Notes: generated by a model from the sequence alone, not told the origin. A stretch of DNA of 32,714 nt from Pseudomonas sp. 21 (GCF_000955805.1 NZ_JYOA01000005.1:49291-82004), one strand, 5' to 3'; numbered from the stretch's first letter, positions 17,228-26,676 are shown. Numbers and translations are program-made.

Positions 17228-17677
17228 ATGACTCCCACTAAAAGCCTGAAAGAGCGGATGTTCCACGCCGGCCTTTTCGAACTGCTGGCGGTCGTCATCT
17301 GCGCACCGACACTGGCCTGGCTGATGGACAAACCGCTGGGCCACATGGGCGCCATGACCCTGATGTTCTCGGCCATCGCCACCGTGTGGAACATGCTGTT
17401 CAACGCCGCCTTCGACCGCGCGCAGAACCGCATGGGCTTCAGCCGCACCCTGTCGGTGCGCGTGCTGCATGCCTCGCTGTTCGAACTGGGCCTGATCATC
17501 CTGCTGGTGCCGCTGGCTGCCTGGTGGCTGTCGGTGAGCCTGCTGGAAGCCTTCATCCTCGACATCGGCCTGGTGCTGTTCTTCCTGCCCTACGCGCTGG
17601 TGTTCAACTGGGTGTACGACGTGCTGCGCGAGCGCTGGTTCGGCCGGGCGACGTCAACCGCTCAAGTCCACGGCTGA
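17228..17677 (+). CDS. PACE-family efflux transporter (AceI-like)
   Basis: The protein has 149 residues, four membrane helices and two tandem bacterial transmembrane pair repeats. Both halves carry the family motif: ERMFHAGLFELLAV then WNMLFNAAFDRAQ, and VRVLHASLFELGLI then FNWVYDVLRERW. PACE pumps are proton-driven exporters; AceI exports chlorhexidine and short diamines such as cadaverine and putrescine. The ATG at 17228 has GGAG 8 bases upstream. Its REP element begins 5 bases after the stop codon, followed by a bidirectional terminator. Confidence 0.92.
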   Translation: MTPTKSLKERMFHAGLFELLAVVICAPTLAWLMDKPLGHMGAMTLMFSAIATVWNMLFNAAFDRAQNRMGFSRTLSVRVLHASLFELGLIILLVPLAAWWLSVSLLEAFILDIGLVLFFLPYALVFNWVYDVLRERWFGRATSTAQVHG

Positions 17678-17681
17678 GCCC

Positions 17682-17775
17682 TGTAGGAGCGAGCTTGCTC
17701 GCGAACCGCCCAGCTCGTTCGCCGCCGGGTAATCCTGTTCGCGAGCAAGGACTGGGCGTCCCCCTCGCTCCTACA
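17682..17775. repeat. REP pair with an interrupted right arm
   Basis: The left arm is 17682-17706 (TGTAGGAGCGAGCTTGCTCG, then CGAAC). The inverted right arm is 17737-17775, but its GAGCAAG and CTCGCTCCTACA parts are separated by 14 extra bases (GACTGGGCGTCCCC), unlike the intact right arms at 40-65 and 28641-28664. It lies between the convergent PACE and pyrF genes. Confidence 0.88.
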
Positions 17776-17787
17776 AAAAGCAAAAAC

Positions 17788-17816
17788 AAAAAAGCCCGCA
17801 GCGATGCGGGCTTTTT
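17788..17816. terminator. bidirectional rho-independent terminator
   Basis: A run of six A, the stem GCCCGCA-GCGA-TGCGGGC (17794-17811), and five T. It ends the PACE transcript on the plus strand and pyrF on the minus strand. Confidence 0.93.
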
Positions 17817-17835
17817 CATGTCCGAAAGAACGCGA

Positions 17836-18534
17836 TCAGGCCAGGCTGGCAGCGATCTCGGCGAGTGCCTTGGCCGGGTCGGCGGCCTGGCTGATCGGGC
17901 GGCCGATCACCAGGTAGTCGGAGCCGTTGTCCAGCGCCTGGCGCGGGGTGAGGATGCGCCGCTGGTCGTCCTGGGCGCTGCCGGCCGGGCGGATGCCGGG
18001 GGTGACCAGTTGCAGCGACGGATGCGCGGCCTTCAGCGCCGGCGCCTCCTGGGCGGAGCACACCAGGCCGTCCATGCCGGCCTTCTGCGCCAAGGCCGCC
18101 AGGCGCAGCACCTGCTCCTGGGGCTCGACGTCCAGGCCGATGCCGGCCAGGTCCTCACGCTCCATGCTGGTCAGCACAGTCACGCCGATCAGCAGCGGCG
18201 ACGGGCCATTGAAGGCATCCAGGGTCTCGCGGCAGGCGCTCATCATGCGCAGGCCGCCGGAGCAGTGCACATTGACCATCCACACGCCCATCTCGGCGGC
18301 GGCGCGCACGGCCATCGCGGTGGTGTTGGGGATGTCGTGGAACTTCAGGTCGAGGAAGACTTCGAAGCCGCGGCTGTTCAGGGTCTCGACAATACCGGCG
18401 GCGCAGCTGGTGAACAGTTCCTTGCCCACCTTCACCCGGCACAGCTTCGGATCGAGCTGGTCAGCCAGCGCCAGCGCGGCTTCGCGGGTGGGGAAATCCA
18501 GGGCGACGATGATCGGGGTCTGGCAGGCGGACAT
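17836..18534 (-). CDS. pyrF: orotidine 5'-phosphate decarboxylase
   Basis: The protein has 232 residues. It performs the last step of UMP synthesis, the decarboxylation of orotidine monophosphate, in the cytoplasm. The catalytic DxKxxD array reads [10 protein letters not shown] (Asp62, Lys64, Asp67). Other family elements are the N-terminal IIVALDFPT, the GVTVLTS strand, and the C-terminal TPGIRP and YLVIGRPI phosphate-binding segments. The start at 18534 has GAGAG upstream and agrees with family length; the longer frame to 18642 runs across a terminator. It is transcribed away from the response regulator gene's terminator on the same strand. Confidence 0.97.
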   Translation of the reverse strand: MSACQTPIIVALDFPTREAALALADQLDPKLCRVKVGKELFTSCAAGIVETLNSRGFEVFLDLKFHDIPNTTAMAVRAAAEMGVWMVNVHCSGGLRMMSACRETLDAFNGPSPLLIGVTVLTSMEREDLAGIGLDVEPQEQVLRLAALAQKAGMDGLVCSAQEAPALKAAHPSLQLVTPGIRPAGSAQDDQRRILTPRQALDNGSDYLVIGRPISQAADPAKALAEIAASLA

Positions 18535-18554
18535 GGGCTCTCTCGCGGGTATCG

Positions 18555-18590
18555 AAAAAATCGGCGCGCATTGTCGCAGAAACGCGCCGA
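18555..18590 (-). terminator. rho-independent terminator of the two-component operon
   Basis: On the minus strand the stem TCGGCGCG/CGCGCCGA (18583-18590 with 18561-18568, 14-base loop) is followed by TTTTTT (18555-18560). It lies 45 bases past the response-regulator stop codon and only about 20 bases before the pyrF start. Confidence 0.8.
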
Positions 18591-18634
18591 CTTCCGTAGC
18601 CCGCCCGGCAGGAATGCTGCGTCGCCGACGGCGA

Positions 18635-19558
18635 TCAGGCACTCAGCCGCTCGCGCAGGCGGCCGAGCATGCCCAGCAGGCTGCCGACCTTCTCCCGCTC
18701 GCGCTCCTCGCGCGGCACCTCGGCGATACGCGCGACCTTCTGCTCCGGCTGCGCGCGCCACAGCAGCGCCTGCTCGGCGGCGGCCTTCAGGCCCTTCTCG
18801 AACAGCCCGCGGCGGATCGGCTTGGGCAGGTAGCGGAAGATCTGCGCCTGGTTGATCAGCGCCAGCAGGTCCTGGGTGTCGCGGAACGGCGTGACGACGA
18901 TGCTCAGCAGGCGCGGATGAGCCTGGGCCAGGGACTTGAGCAGTGGCGCGGTGTCCTCGCCGGCGAGCTTCAGGTCACTGACCAGGATATCGATGGGTTC
19001 GCTGTTCAGTCGCACGATGGCCTCGGCCAGGTTGCGCGCGCGGTGCAGCCGGTGGGTGCCGGCGCTGCAGAACTCGCCGACGCAGGCGAGGGTTTCGGGA
19101 TCCTCGTCCAGCAGCAGCACGTTGAGTGGCGCAACGACGCGGCTGATCGCCTTGGTATCGATGGGCTCGGCCGGCGCCTGGCGCTGGGCGATCTCGGCCG
19201 CCTGGCGCAGGGTGAAGGCCATTTCCTGCGGGTCCCAGGGCTTGGTCAGGTAACGGAAGATACCGCCGCTGTTGAGCGCCTCCACCGCCGCGTCGAGGTC
19301 GGAATACCCGGTCAGCAGGATGCGCAGGGTGTCCGGGGCGATTTCCTGGGCCTGGGCGAGCAACTCGGCGCCGGTCATCTGCGGCATGCGCTGGTCGCTG
19401 ACGAGAATGTCGATGCGCTCCTCGCGCAGGCGCTGCAAGGCCTTGTGCGGGTCGGTTTCCACCAGCACGTCGTAGTGACGGCGGAACTGCATCGCGAGGC
19501 TGCGCAGGATGCGCTCCTCGTCGTCGACGAAGAGGATGCGGACAGGCTGCTGGCTCAT
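18635..19558 (-). CDS. response regulator with two receiver domains and no output domain
   Basis: The protein has 307 residues. The first receiver (about 6-122) is complete: acidic pair Asp12-Asp13, phospho-acceptor Asp55 (ILVSDQRMP), Thr83 and Lys106 (YLTKPWD). The second receiver (about 143-262) has LLLDEDPE, Asp in ILVSDLKL, and RYLPKP with its Lys. A charged C-terminal helix with [19 protein letters not shown] follows; no DNA-binding or enzymatic domain is present. It probably acts by protein contact or as a phosphate relay or sink. It starts 2 bases after the kinase stop codon, so they form an operon. From memory the pair is PA2882/PA2881. Confidence 0.92.
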   Translation of the reverse strand: MSQQPVRILFVDDEERILRSLAMQFRRHYDVLVETDPHKALQRLREERIDILVSDQRMPQMTGAELLAQAQEIAPDTLRILLTGYSDLDAAVEALNSGGIFRYLTKPWDPQEMAFTLRQAAEIAQRQAPAEPIDTKAISRVVAPLNVLLLDEDPETLACVGEFCSAGTHRLHRARNLAEAIVRLNSEPIDILVSDLKLAGEDTAPLLKSLAQAHPRLLSIVVTPFRDTQDLLALINQAQIFRYLPKPIRRGLFEKGLKAAAEQALLWRAQPEQKVARIAEVPREEREREKVGSLLGMLGRLRERLSA

Positions 19559-19560
19559 GT

Positions 19561-20862
<1,302 letters not shown>

Positions 20863-21038
20863 CGGCGAATCTCCGGTCGCTGGGATGGGCGCCAGTAGAC
20901 CAGCGGCAGATTGCCATCCTGTGACAGCCGTCGCGTGCTCGGGAAGCTTCACAAGGCAGTCATCGCTCTGCAACAAGCGCCGCCGCCGCGCACCCGAACG
21001 GGACGCGCGAAACACCGTCGCACCGCTTCGAAGCAGGC

Positions 21039-21057
21039 GAACAGGTGGCGAATGTTC
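21039..21057. promoter_or_regulatory. candidate upstream activator site for a sigma-54 enhancer-binding protein
   Basis: GAACA-N9-TGTTC is a perfect 5+5 dyad centred about 80 bases before the expected eutP transcription start, the distance at which sigma-54 activators usually bind. It is short and could occur by chance. Confidence 0.35.
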
Positions 21058-21101
21058 ACGAAACGACGCGATCAGGCACTTTGCGACCGGGTCAGGGGGA
21101 A

Positions 21102-21117
21102 TGGCACGGCCACTGCA
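21102..21117 (+). promoter_or_regulatory. sigma-54 (RpoN) promoter of eutPBC
   Basis: TGGCACGGCCACTGCA matches the consensus TGGCAC-N5-TTGCA with one mismatch. The invariant GG (-24) and GC (-12) are exactly 10 bases apart. The expected start point is near 21128, leaving a 5' leader of roughly 36 bases to the eutP ATG. From memory, P. aeruginosa controls ethanolamine genes through the sigma-54 activator EutR, so this fits. Confidence 0.75.
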
Positions 21118-21163
21118 CGACTGCGCGGGTCGTGTCTTTCATCCTCTGTCCTGGAGACCTCGC

Positions 21164-22528
21164 ATGAGCACGCAACTCAAACCCACCCTCGGCACCCTGC
21201 ACCTGTGGGGTATCGCCGTGGGCCTGGTGATTTCCGGTGAGTATTTCGGCTGGAGCTATGGCTGGGGCGTGGCCGGCACCCTCGGCTTCCTGGTCACCAC
21301 GCTTCTCGTGGCGACCATGTACACCTGCTTCATCTTCAGCTTTACCGAGCTGACCACCGCCATTCCCCACGCCGGCGGGCCCTTCGCTTACAGCCGCCGC
21401 GCCTTCGGCGAGAAAGGCGGGCTGGTGGCCGGCCTCGCCACGCTGATCGAGTTCGTCTTCGCCCCGCCGGCCATCGCCATGGCCATCGGCGCCTACCTCA
21501 ACGTGCAGTTCCCCTCGCTCGATCCCAAGCACGCGGCGGTCGGCGCGTACCTGATCTTCATGACCCTGAACATCCTCGGCGTCAGCATCGCCGCGACCTT
21601 CGAGCTGATCGTCACCATCCTCGCGGTGGGCGAATTGCTGGTGTTCATGGGCGTGGTCGCGCCGGGCTTCAGCTTCAGCAACTTCGTGCTCAATGGCTGG
21701 GCCGGCTCGGACAGCTTCGGCGGCGCGGCTATCAGTGGCATCTTCGCGGCGATTCCCTTCGCCATCTGGTTCTTCCTCGCCATCGAGGGCGCGGCCATGG
21801 CGGCCGAGGAAGCGAAAGACCCGAAACGCACCATCCCCAAGGCCTATGTCAGCGGCATCCTCACCCTGGTGGTACTGGCCCTCGGCGTGATGCTGTTCGC
21901 CGGCGGCGCGGGTGACTGGAAGGCGCTGTCGGGGATCAACGACCCGCTGCCGCAGGCCATGAAAATGGTGGTCGGCGAGAACTCCGGCTGGCTGCACATG
22001 CTGGTGTGGATCGGCCTGTTCGGCCTGGTCGCCAGCTTCCACGGCATTATCCTGGGCTACTCGCGGCAGTTCTTCGCCCTGGCACGCGCCGGCTACCTGC
22101 CGCGCGGCCTGGCGAAACTCTCGCGCTTCCAGACGCCGCACCGGGCGATCATCGCCGGCGGCCTGGTGGGCATCGCGGCGATCTACAGCGACGGCCTGAT
22201 CGCCCTGCAAGGCATGAGCCTGACCGCCGCGATGATCACCATGAGCGTGTTCGGCGCCATCGTCATGTACATCATGAGCATGCTCAGCCTGTTCAAGCTG
22301 CGCCGCAGCGAGCCGGACCTGGAACGCAGCTTCCGCGCGCCGGGCTTCCCCGTGGTGCCGGGCATCGCCCTGGCGCTCGCCGTGCTGTGCCTGGCGGCGA
22401 TGGTCTGGTTCGCCCTGCAGATCGCCGGGATCTTCCTGGCCTTCATGGCGGCGGGCTTCGTCTACTTCCAGCTCACCGCCGCCCATCGCGCCAGCGCCCC
22501 GGCGGACGCTATGCTGACGGGAGCCTGA
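21164..22528 (+). CDS. eutP: ethanolamine permease
   Basis: The protein has 454 residues and about 12 membrane helices of the APC superfamily. The N-terminus LHLWGIAVGLVISGEYFGWS with YGWGVAGTLGFL, and IPHAGGPFAYSRRAFGEKGG, are typical of the ethanolamine permease (Eat) group used by pseudomonads. It imports ethanolamine across the inner membrane. GGAG lies 7 bases before the ATG at 21164. It is followed after 54 bases by eutB and after that eutC, a catabolic operon driven by a sigma-54-type promoter. In Pseudomonas databases the gene is often called eutP; it is not the acetate kinase EutP of enterobacteria. Confidence 0.93.
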   Translation: MSTQLKPTLGTLHLWGIAVGLVISGEYFGWSYGWGVAGTLGFLVTTLLVATMYTCFIFSFTELTTAIPHAGGPFAYSRRAFGEKGGLVAGLATLIEFVFAPPAIAMAIGAYLNVQFPSLDPKHAAVGAYLIFMTLNILGVSIAATFELIVTILAVGELLVFMGVVAPGFSFSNFVLNGWAGSDSFGGAAISGIFAAIPFAIWFFLAIEGAAMAAEEAKDPKRTIPKAYVSGILTLVVLALGVMLFAGGAGDWKALSGINDPLPQAMKMVVGENSGWLHMLVWIGLFGLVASFHGIILGYSRQFFALARAGYLPRGLAKLSRFQTPHRAIIAGGLVGIAAIYSDGLIALQGMSLTAAMITMSVFGAIVMYIMSMLSLFKLRRSEPDLERSFRAPGFPVVPGIALALAVLCLAAMVWFALQIAGIFLAFMAAGFVYFQLTAAHRASAPADAMLTGA

Positions 22529-22582
22529 TCGCCATCCGCGCCCTGCCTTCGCGGCGGGGCGCGGGATAACCGGGACGCTCGC

Positions 22583-23956
22583 ATGATCTACCAGACCACC
22601 GTCGGCAACCTGACCTACCGCTTTCCCGACCTGAAGACGCTGCTCGCCAAGGCCAGCCCGGCGCGCTCCGGTGACTCGCTGGCGGGCCTCGCCGCGGACA
22701 GCTACGAAGAACGCATGGCGGCGAAGATCGCCCTCGCCGACGTGCCACTCAAGCGCTTCCTCGACGAGGCGCTGATCCCCTACGAAGCGGACGAAGTCAC
22801 CCGGCTGATCATCGACAGCCACGATGCCGCCGCCTTCGCGCCGATCAGCCATCTGACCGTTGGCGACTTCCGCGACTGGCTGCTGCTGGACAGCACCGAC
22901 AGCGCCACGCTGGCCGCCATGGCCCGCGGCATCACGCCGGAGATGGCCGCCGCGGTGAGCAAGCTGATGCGCAACCAGGACCTGATCCTGGCGGCGAAGA
23001 AATGCCGTGTGGTCACCCGCTTCCGCAACACCATCGGCCTGCCCGGACACCTCTCGGCGCGCCTGCAGCCCAACCACCCCACGGACGATCTGCGCGGCAT
23101 CGCCGCCAGCATGCTCGACGGCCTGCTGTACGGTTCCGGCGACGCGGTGGTTGGCATCAATCCGGCGAGCGATTCGCCCGCCACGCTGATGCAGCTGTGG
23201 CGGATGATGGACGAGCTGCGCCAGCGCTTCGAGATTCCCCTGCAGAGCTGCGTGCTCACCCACGTCACCTCGCAAATCCAGGCCATCGAGGCCGGCGCGC
23301 CGATCGACCTGGTGTTCCAGTCCATCGCCGGCACGCAGAAGACCAACGAGAGCTTCGGCATCGACCTCGCCCTGCTGCGCGAGGCCCACGCGGCGGCGCT
23401 GTCGCTGGGCCGCGGCACGCTGGGCGACAACGTCATGTACTTCGAGACAGGCCAGGGCAGCGCCCTCTCCGCAGGCGGCCACCACGGTGTCGACCAGCAG
23501 ACCTGCGAAGCCCGCGCCTATGCCGTGGCCCGCGAGTTCCGACCGCTGCTGACCAATACCGTGGTCGGCTTCATCGGCCCGGAGTATCTCTACGACGGCA
23601 AGCAGATCATCCGCGCGGGGTTGGAAGACCACTTCTGCGCCAAGCTGCTGGGCGTGCCCATGGGCTGCGACGTCTGCTACACCAACCACGCCGAGGCCGA
23701 CCAGGACGACATGGACAACCTGCTGACCCTGCTGGGCGCGGCGGGCGTCACCTTCATCATGGGCATCCCCGGCGCCGACGACATCATGCTCAACTACCAG
23801 AGCACCTCCTTCCACGACGCCCTCTACCTGCGCAGCACCCTGGGCCTGAAGCGCGCGCCGGAGTTCGACGCCTGGCTGGCGAAGATGGCGATCACCGAAG
23901 CCTCGGGTCAGCTGCGACCGATCGGGCGTGGCCACGATCTGCTGCGGGCATTCTGA
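22583..23956 (+). CDS. eutB: ethanolamine ammonia-lyase, large (catalytic) subunit
   Basis: The protein has 457 residues, normal for the family. It forms the TIM barrel that, with EutC, binds adenosylcobalamin and splits ethanolamine into acetaldehyde and ammonia by a radical mechanism. Family segments are ANKCR-like LAAKKCRVVTRFRNTIGLPG, RLQPNHPTDD, GINPASDSP, SIAGTQKTNESFGID, FETGQGSALSAGGHHG and GMDQ-like GVDQQTCEARAYA. The CDVCYTNHAEADQDDMD stretch near the C-terminus is also conserved. No microcompartment shell genes are nearby, so the reaction is cytosolic. The Shine-Dalgarno sequence is weak, suggesting coupling to eutP. Confidence 0.97.
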   Translation: MIYQTTVGNLTYRFPDLKTLLAKASPARSGDSLAGLAADSYEERMAAKIALADVPLKRFLDEALIPYEADEVTRLIIDSHDAAAFAPISHLTVGDFRDWLLLDSTDSATLAAMARGITPEMAAAVSKLMRNQDLILAAKKCRVVTRFRNTIGLPGHLSARLQPNHPTDDLRGIAASMLDGLLYGSGDAVVGINPASDSPATLMQLWRMMDELRQRFEIPLQSCVLTHVTSQIQAIEAGAPIDLVFQSIAGTQKTNESFGIDLALLREAHAAALSLGRGTLGDNVMYFETGQGSALSAGGHHGVDQQTCEARAYAVAREFRPLLTNTVVGFIGPEYLYDGKQIIRAGLEDHFCAKLLGVPMGCDVCYTNHAEADQDDMDNLLTLLGAAGVTFIMGIPGADDIMLNYQSTSFHDALYLRSTLGLKRAPEFDAWLAKMAITEASGQLRPIGRGHDLLRAF

Positions 23957-23968
23957 GGAGGAACCAGC

Positions 23969-24742
23969 ATGGACCTGATCCAGAACGACCCCTGGGACGA
24001 GCTGCGCGCGCACACCTCCGCGCGCATCGCACTGGGCCGCGTCGGCTCCAGCCTGCCGACCCGCGAAGTGCTCAAGTTCGGCCTGGCCCACGCCCAGGCC
24101 CGCGATGCGGTGCACCATCCGCTGGACTTCGAGGCGCTGCAGCAATCACTGGCCCGCGAGGGCTTCCGCACCCTGCGCGCCCGCAGCGAGGCGCCTGACC
24201 GCCAGACCTACCTGCTGCGCCCGGACCTGGGCCGCGCGCTGCACCCGGACAGCCAGTGGCAGCTCAAGGGCGAACACGCGGCGGAACTGGTCATCGTGAT
24301 CGCCGATGGCCTCTCCTCCTTCGCCGTCCAGCAACACGCGCTGCCGCTGCTGAGCGCGCTGCGCGAGCGCTTCGCCACCGATTGGCAGCACACGCCAGTG
24401 GTGCTCGCCGAACAGGGCCGCGTGGCCATCGGCGACGGCATCGGCGAGGCGCTGGGAGCGAAGCTGGCGCTGGTGCTGATCGGCGAACGCCCCGGCCTCA
24501 GCTCGCCCGACAGCCTCGGCCTGTACCTGACCTGGCAGCCGCGCGTGGGGCGCATGGACAGCGAGCGCAACTGCATCTCCAACGTGCGCCCGCAAGGTTT
24601 GCCCTACGCCCAGGCCGCCCACAAGCTCGCCCACCTGCTGCAACAGTCGCTGCGCCTGCGCGTCAGCGGCGTCAAGCTCAAGGACGACAGCGATCTGCCC
24701 GAAACGATCTCCCTGAACCGGACCGCGCCTGACAAGGTCTGA
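23969..24742 (+). CDS. eutC: ethanolamine ammonia-lyase, small (cobalamin-binding) subunit
   Basis: The protein has 257 residues. It pairs with EutB and contributes the corrinoid-binding surface. Family segments visible are TSARIALGRVGSSLPTREVL near residues 16-35, FALAHAQARDAVH-like FGLAHAQARDAVH, VIVIADGLSS, LIGERPGLSSPDSLG, YLTWQPRVG and ERNCISNVRP-GLPYAQAA. A strong AGGAGG-type site lies before the ATG, 12 bases after eutB. The aldehyde dehydrogenase, the reactivase EutA and a EutR-type activator are not in the window. Confidence 0.97.
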   Translation: MDLIQNDPWDELRAHTSARIALGRVGSSLPTREVLKFGLAHAQARDAVHHPLDFEALQQSLAREGFRTLRARSEAPDRQTYLLRPDLGRALHPDSQWQLKGEHAAELVIVIADGLSSFAVQQHALPLLSALRERFATDWQHTPVVLAEQGRVAIGDGIGEALGAKLALVLIGERPGLSSPDSLGLYLTWQPRVGRMDSERNCISNVRPQGLPYAQAAHKLAHLLQQSLRLRVSGVKLKDDSDLPETISLNRTAPDKV

Positions 24743-24789
24743 ATCACAGCGTATCGTGACGTTCTACTGCCACTGTCGGAGACGGGACC

Positions 24790-24960
24790 ATGCCCTGGTA
24801 TGCCTGGTTGATCATTGCCCTAGCCCTGGGCTCCATCGTCGGCGCGCTGATGATGCTGCGCGACACCGCGAAGAAGCTCCCGCTCACCGAGGAACAGCTC
24901 AAGCGCATCCACGAGCGCAACGCCGAAATGGATGCCAAGGACGCCGAAGACAAGCGCTGA
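24790..24960 (+). CDS. small DUF2897 membrane protein
   Basis: The protein has 56 residues: one N-terminal membrane helix (MPWYAWLIIALALGSIVGAL), then a charged helix with LPLTEEQLKRI and an acidic/basic tail ending AEDKR. This layout, and the KKLPLTEEQLKRI motif, fits the small DUF2897 family of unknown function. GGAG lies 8 bases before the ATG. It lies 47 bases after eutC on the same strand and could be read through from that operon, though nothing links it to ethanolamine use. Confidence 0.8.
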   Translation: MPWYAWLIIALALGSIVGALMMLRDTAKKLPLTEEQLKRIHERNAEMDAKDAEDKR

Positions 24961-25060
24961 TAATCGTCTAACTGACTGACGCCTCAGTCAAAAACTGGTC
25001 ATAACGATGGCCAGCGGCGGTTGAAATTGCCTAGACTCGCCTCCTTCGATGGAGGAAAGA

Positions 25061-25825
25061 ATGCTCAGGAAACTCCTGCCGCTGCTGCCAGTCGTGTTGT
25101 TGCTCTGCGGTTTTGCGCTTGGATTCGTCCAGCCAGTGGGGTTGCTGATCGGCGCCGTCTACGTCGCCTGGACCCTCTACGGCGAGCATCGCCTGCCGCG
25201 CCTGCTCTGGTGGCTGGTGTGCCTCGTGCTCAGTATCGCCCTGGCCGCGCACCTGCTGCCGGGCACTACCTCATGGACCCTCTGGCCAGTACGCCAGCTC
25301 AGCCCGGACGCTCCCGTCTACGCCCTGCACCTGTCCTGGGACAAGGCACTGGTGGGCGCCACCCTGCTCGCCTGGTGGTTGCGCCGCGACCCGGTGCCGG
25401 AGGAAAAACGCTCACCGGACTTCGCCGCCATCGTCATCGTCACCACGCTATTCGCCGTGCCGCTGGTGGCCGTCGCGGGTGGCCTGGTGGTATGGAACCC
25501 GAAATGGCCGCCCGGCTTCTGGCTATGGATGCTGGTCAACGTCTGCGTGATCTCGCTGACCGAGGAAGCCTTCTTCCGCGGACTGCTGCAGACTGAGCTG
25601 GTGCGCCGTTTCGGCGCCGTCGCCGGGGTGGCTGCCGCCAGCGTGCTGTTCGGCATGGTGCACTGGCCGATCAACCCGCTGTTCGCCGTGGTCGCCGGCA
25701 TCGCCGGCCTGGGCTACGGCCTGGCCTTCCACTTCAGCGGCCGCCTGCTGGTGCCGATACTGCTGCATGCGGCGGTGAACTGCCTGCACCTGCTGCTGTT
25801 CAGCTATCCGTTGCGGATTATCTGA
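25061..25825 (+). CDS. CPBP-family intramembrane protease-like protein
   Basis: The protein has 254 residues and about seven membrane helices. It has the CPBP (Abi/CAAX protease-like) motifs: EExxxR as Glu168-Glu169...Arg173 (TEEAFFRG), FxxxH ending in His201 (FGMVHW), and HxxxN as His236...Asn240 (HAAVN). Family members are intramembrane glutamate/metal proteases or immunity proteins; the target here is unknown. The ATG at 25061 is preceded by GGAGGAAAG, so I prefer it to the ATG at 25049, which lies inside that binding site. A REP-like inverted repeat follows and separates it from the convergent atuR. Confidence 0.87.
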   Translation: MLRKLLPLLPVVLLLCGFALGFVQPVGLLIGAVYVAWTLYGEHRLPRLLWWLVCLVLSIALAAHLLPGTTSWTLWPVRQLSPDAPVYALHLSWDKALVGATLLAWWLRRDPVPEEKRSPDFAAIVIVTTLFAVPLVAVAGGLVVWNPKWPPGFWLWMLVNVCVISLTEEAFFRGLLQTELVRRFGAVAGVAAASVLFGMVHWPINPLFAVVAGIAGLGYGLAFHFSGRLLVPILLHAAVNCLHLLLFSYPLRII

Positions 25826-25847
25826 TCGGCTCGGTGCCTGCGTTGAG

Positions 25848-25950
25848 CGATCGCGGACAGAGTCCGCTCCCACCCAATGCTCGACACAAGGCGGGGCGCC
25901 TCATTGCAAACACCTCCGGCGCGCGTGGGAGCGGACTCCGTCCGCGATCG
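25848..25950. repeat. second-type palindromic repeat pair (GTGGGAGCGGACTC family)
   Basis: Arms 25848-25873 (CGATCGCGGACAGAGTCCGC then TCCCAC) and 25925-25950 are inverted copies with one mismatch in 26, separated by 51 bases. Each arm contains its own small hairpin (CGGAC-AGA-GTCCG on the left). It differs in sequence from the GAGCTTGCTCGCGAAC family. It occupies almost the whole gap between the convergent CPBP and atuR genes and may serve as their terminator. Confidence 0.9.
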
Positions 25951-25969
25951 ATTTCCCTCAACGCCAAAC

Positions 25970-26641
25970 TCAATCGCGCATCACCAGCAGCAACGCCTGC
26001 TCGGCCAGTTCGTCGAGGGTAAGGCTGCCTTCGGGGCGGAACCAGGTGATCGACCAGGACAGCGCACCGGTGAGGAAGCGCCGCAGGATGAACGGATCGC
26101 CCTGGCTGAAACCAGCCAGGCGGGCCTCTTCCAGCACTTCCAGCCACATCTGCTCGTAGATGTCGCGCAGGCTGAGAATGTAGGCCTGGCCTTCTTCCGA
26201 CAGCGAACGCCATTCGTAGACCAATACCGCCATCGCCTCGCCGGTGCCGCCGGTGATCGACTGCAGCTCGCAGCGGATCAGCGCCAGCAGGCGTTCGCGC
26301 AGGGTCGTCGCATCGGCCAGCGCGGCACGCATCAGGGCGGTGTTGTAGAGGATGGTTTCCTCCATCACCGAGCGGAGGATTTCGTCCTTGCTCTTGAAGT
26401 GATGGAAGATGCTGCCGGACTGGATGCCCACCGCGCCGGCCAGGTCGCGCACCGTGGTGCGTTCGTAGCCCTTGCTGCGGAACAGGTGCGCGGCCGTGTG
26501 CAACAGCTTGCCGCGGGCGCTCTCCGGGTCGGTGATCTGCCCGGTCTTGACCAGCTCCAGCATGACTTCGCGGGCTTTGCGGTCATCCACGCTGTTCTCT
26601 CCCCATGAGGCCCATCGGCCGATCTGCTCAGGACGATTCAT
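25970..26641 (-). CDS. atuR: TetR-family repressor of acyclic terpene utilisation
   Basis: The protein has 223 residues. The TetR helix-turn-helix is at about 43-90 (LLHTAAHLFRSKGYERTTVRD; GIQSGSIFHHFKSKDEIL) after an unusually long polar N-terminus of about 40 residues, and is followed by a helical ligand domain. It is divergent from atuA. P. aeruginosa AtuR is known to repress the atu operon by binding two inverted-repeat sites in the atuR-atuA gap, and two such sites are seen here. The start at 26641 has AGGGCG upstream; the frame extending to 26722 would cover an operator. The inducer is presumably a terpenoid acyl-CoA, by inference. Confidence 0.93.
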   Translation of the reverse strand: MNRPEQIGRWASWGENSVDDRKAREVMLELVKTGQITDPESARGKLLHTAAHLFRSKGYERTTVRDLAGAVGIQSGSIFHHFKSKDEILRSVMEETILYNTALMRAALADATTLRERLLALIRCELQSITGGTGEAMAVLVYEWRSLSEEGQAYILSLRDIYEQMWLEVLEEARLAGFSQGDPFILRRFLTGALSWSITWFRPEGSLTLDELAEQALLLVMRD

Positions 26642-26676
26642 CGAAACGCCCTGCAAGTGCTTGTGTTGTCTGACGA

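Larger units (their letters stand above)
20863..21163. other. 301-base intergenic region between the kinase and eutP
   Basis: This is the longest gene-free stretch of the window and is divergent. Apart from the sigma-54-type element and the GAACA/TGTTC dyad listed separately, I see a GC-rich middle (about 20960-21010) with no open frame of credible composition, no REP element and no terminator. The kinase promoter on the minus strand was not recognised. Confidence 0.6.

Noticed and set aside
21092-24145. A 1017-codon open frame on the minus strand opposite eutP, eutB and eutC
   Set aside because: It is His/Gln/Gly/Ala-rich, matches no family, and mirrors the third-position GC bias of three clear genes on the other strand.
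21164-24742. Ethanolamine microcompartment operon
   Set aside because: No shell, reactivase or aldehyde dehydrogenase genes accompany eutPBC; this is the simple cytosolic pathway.
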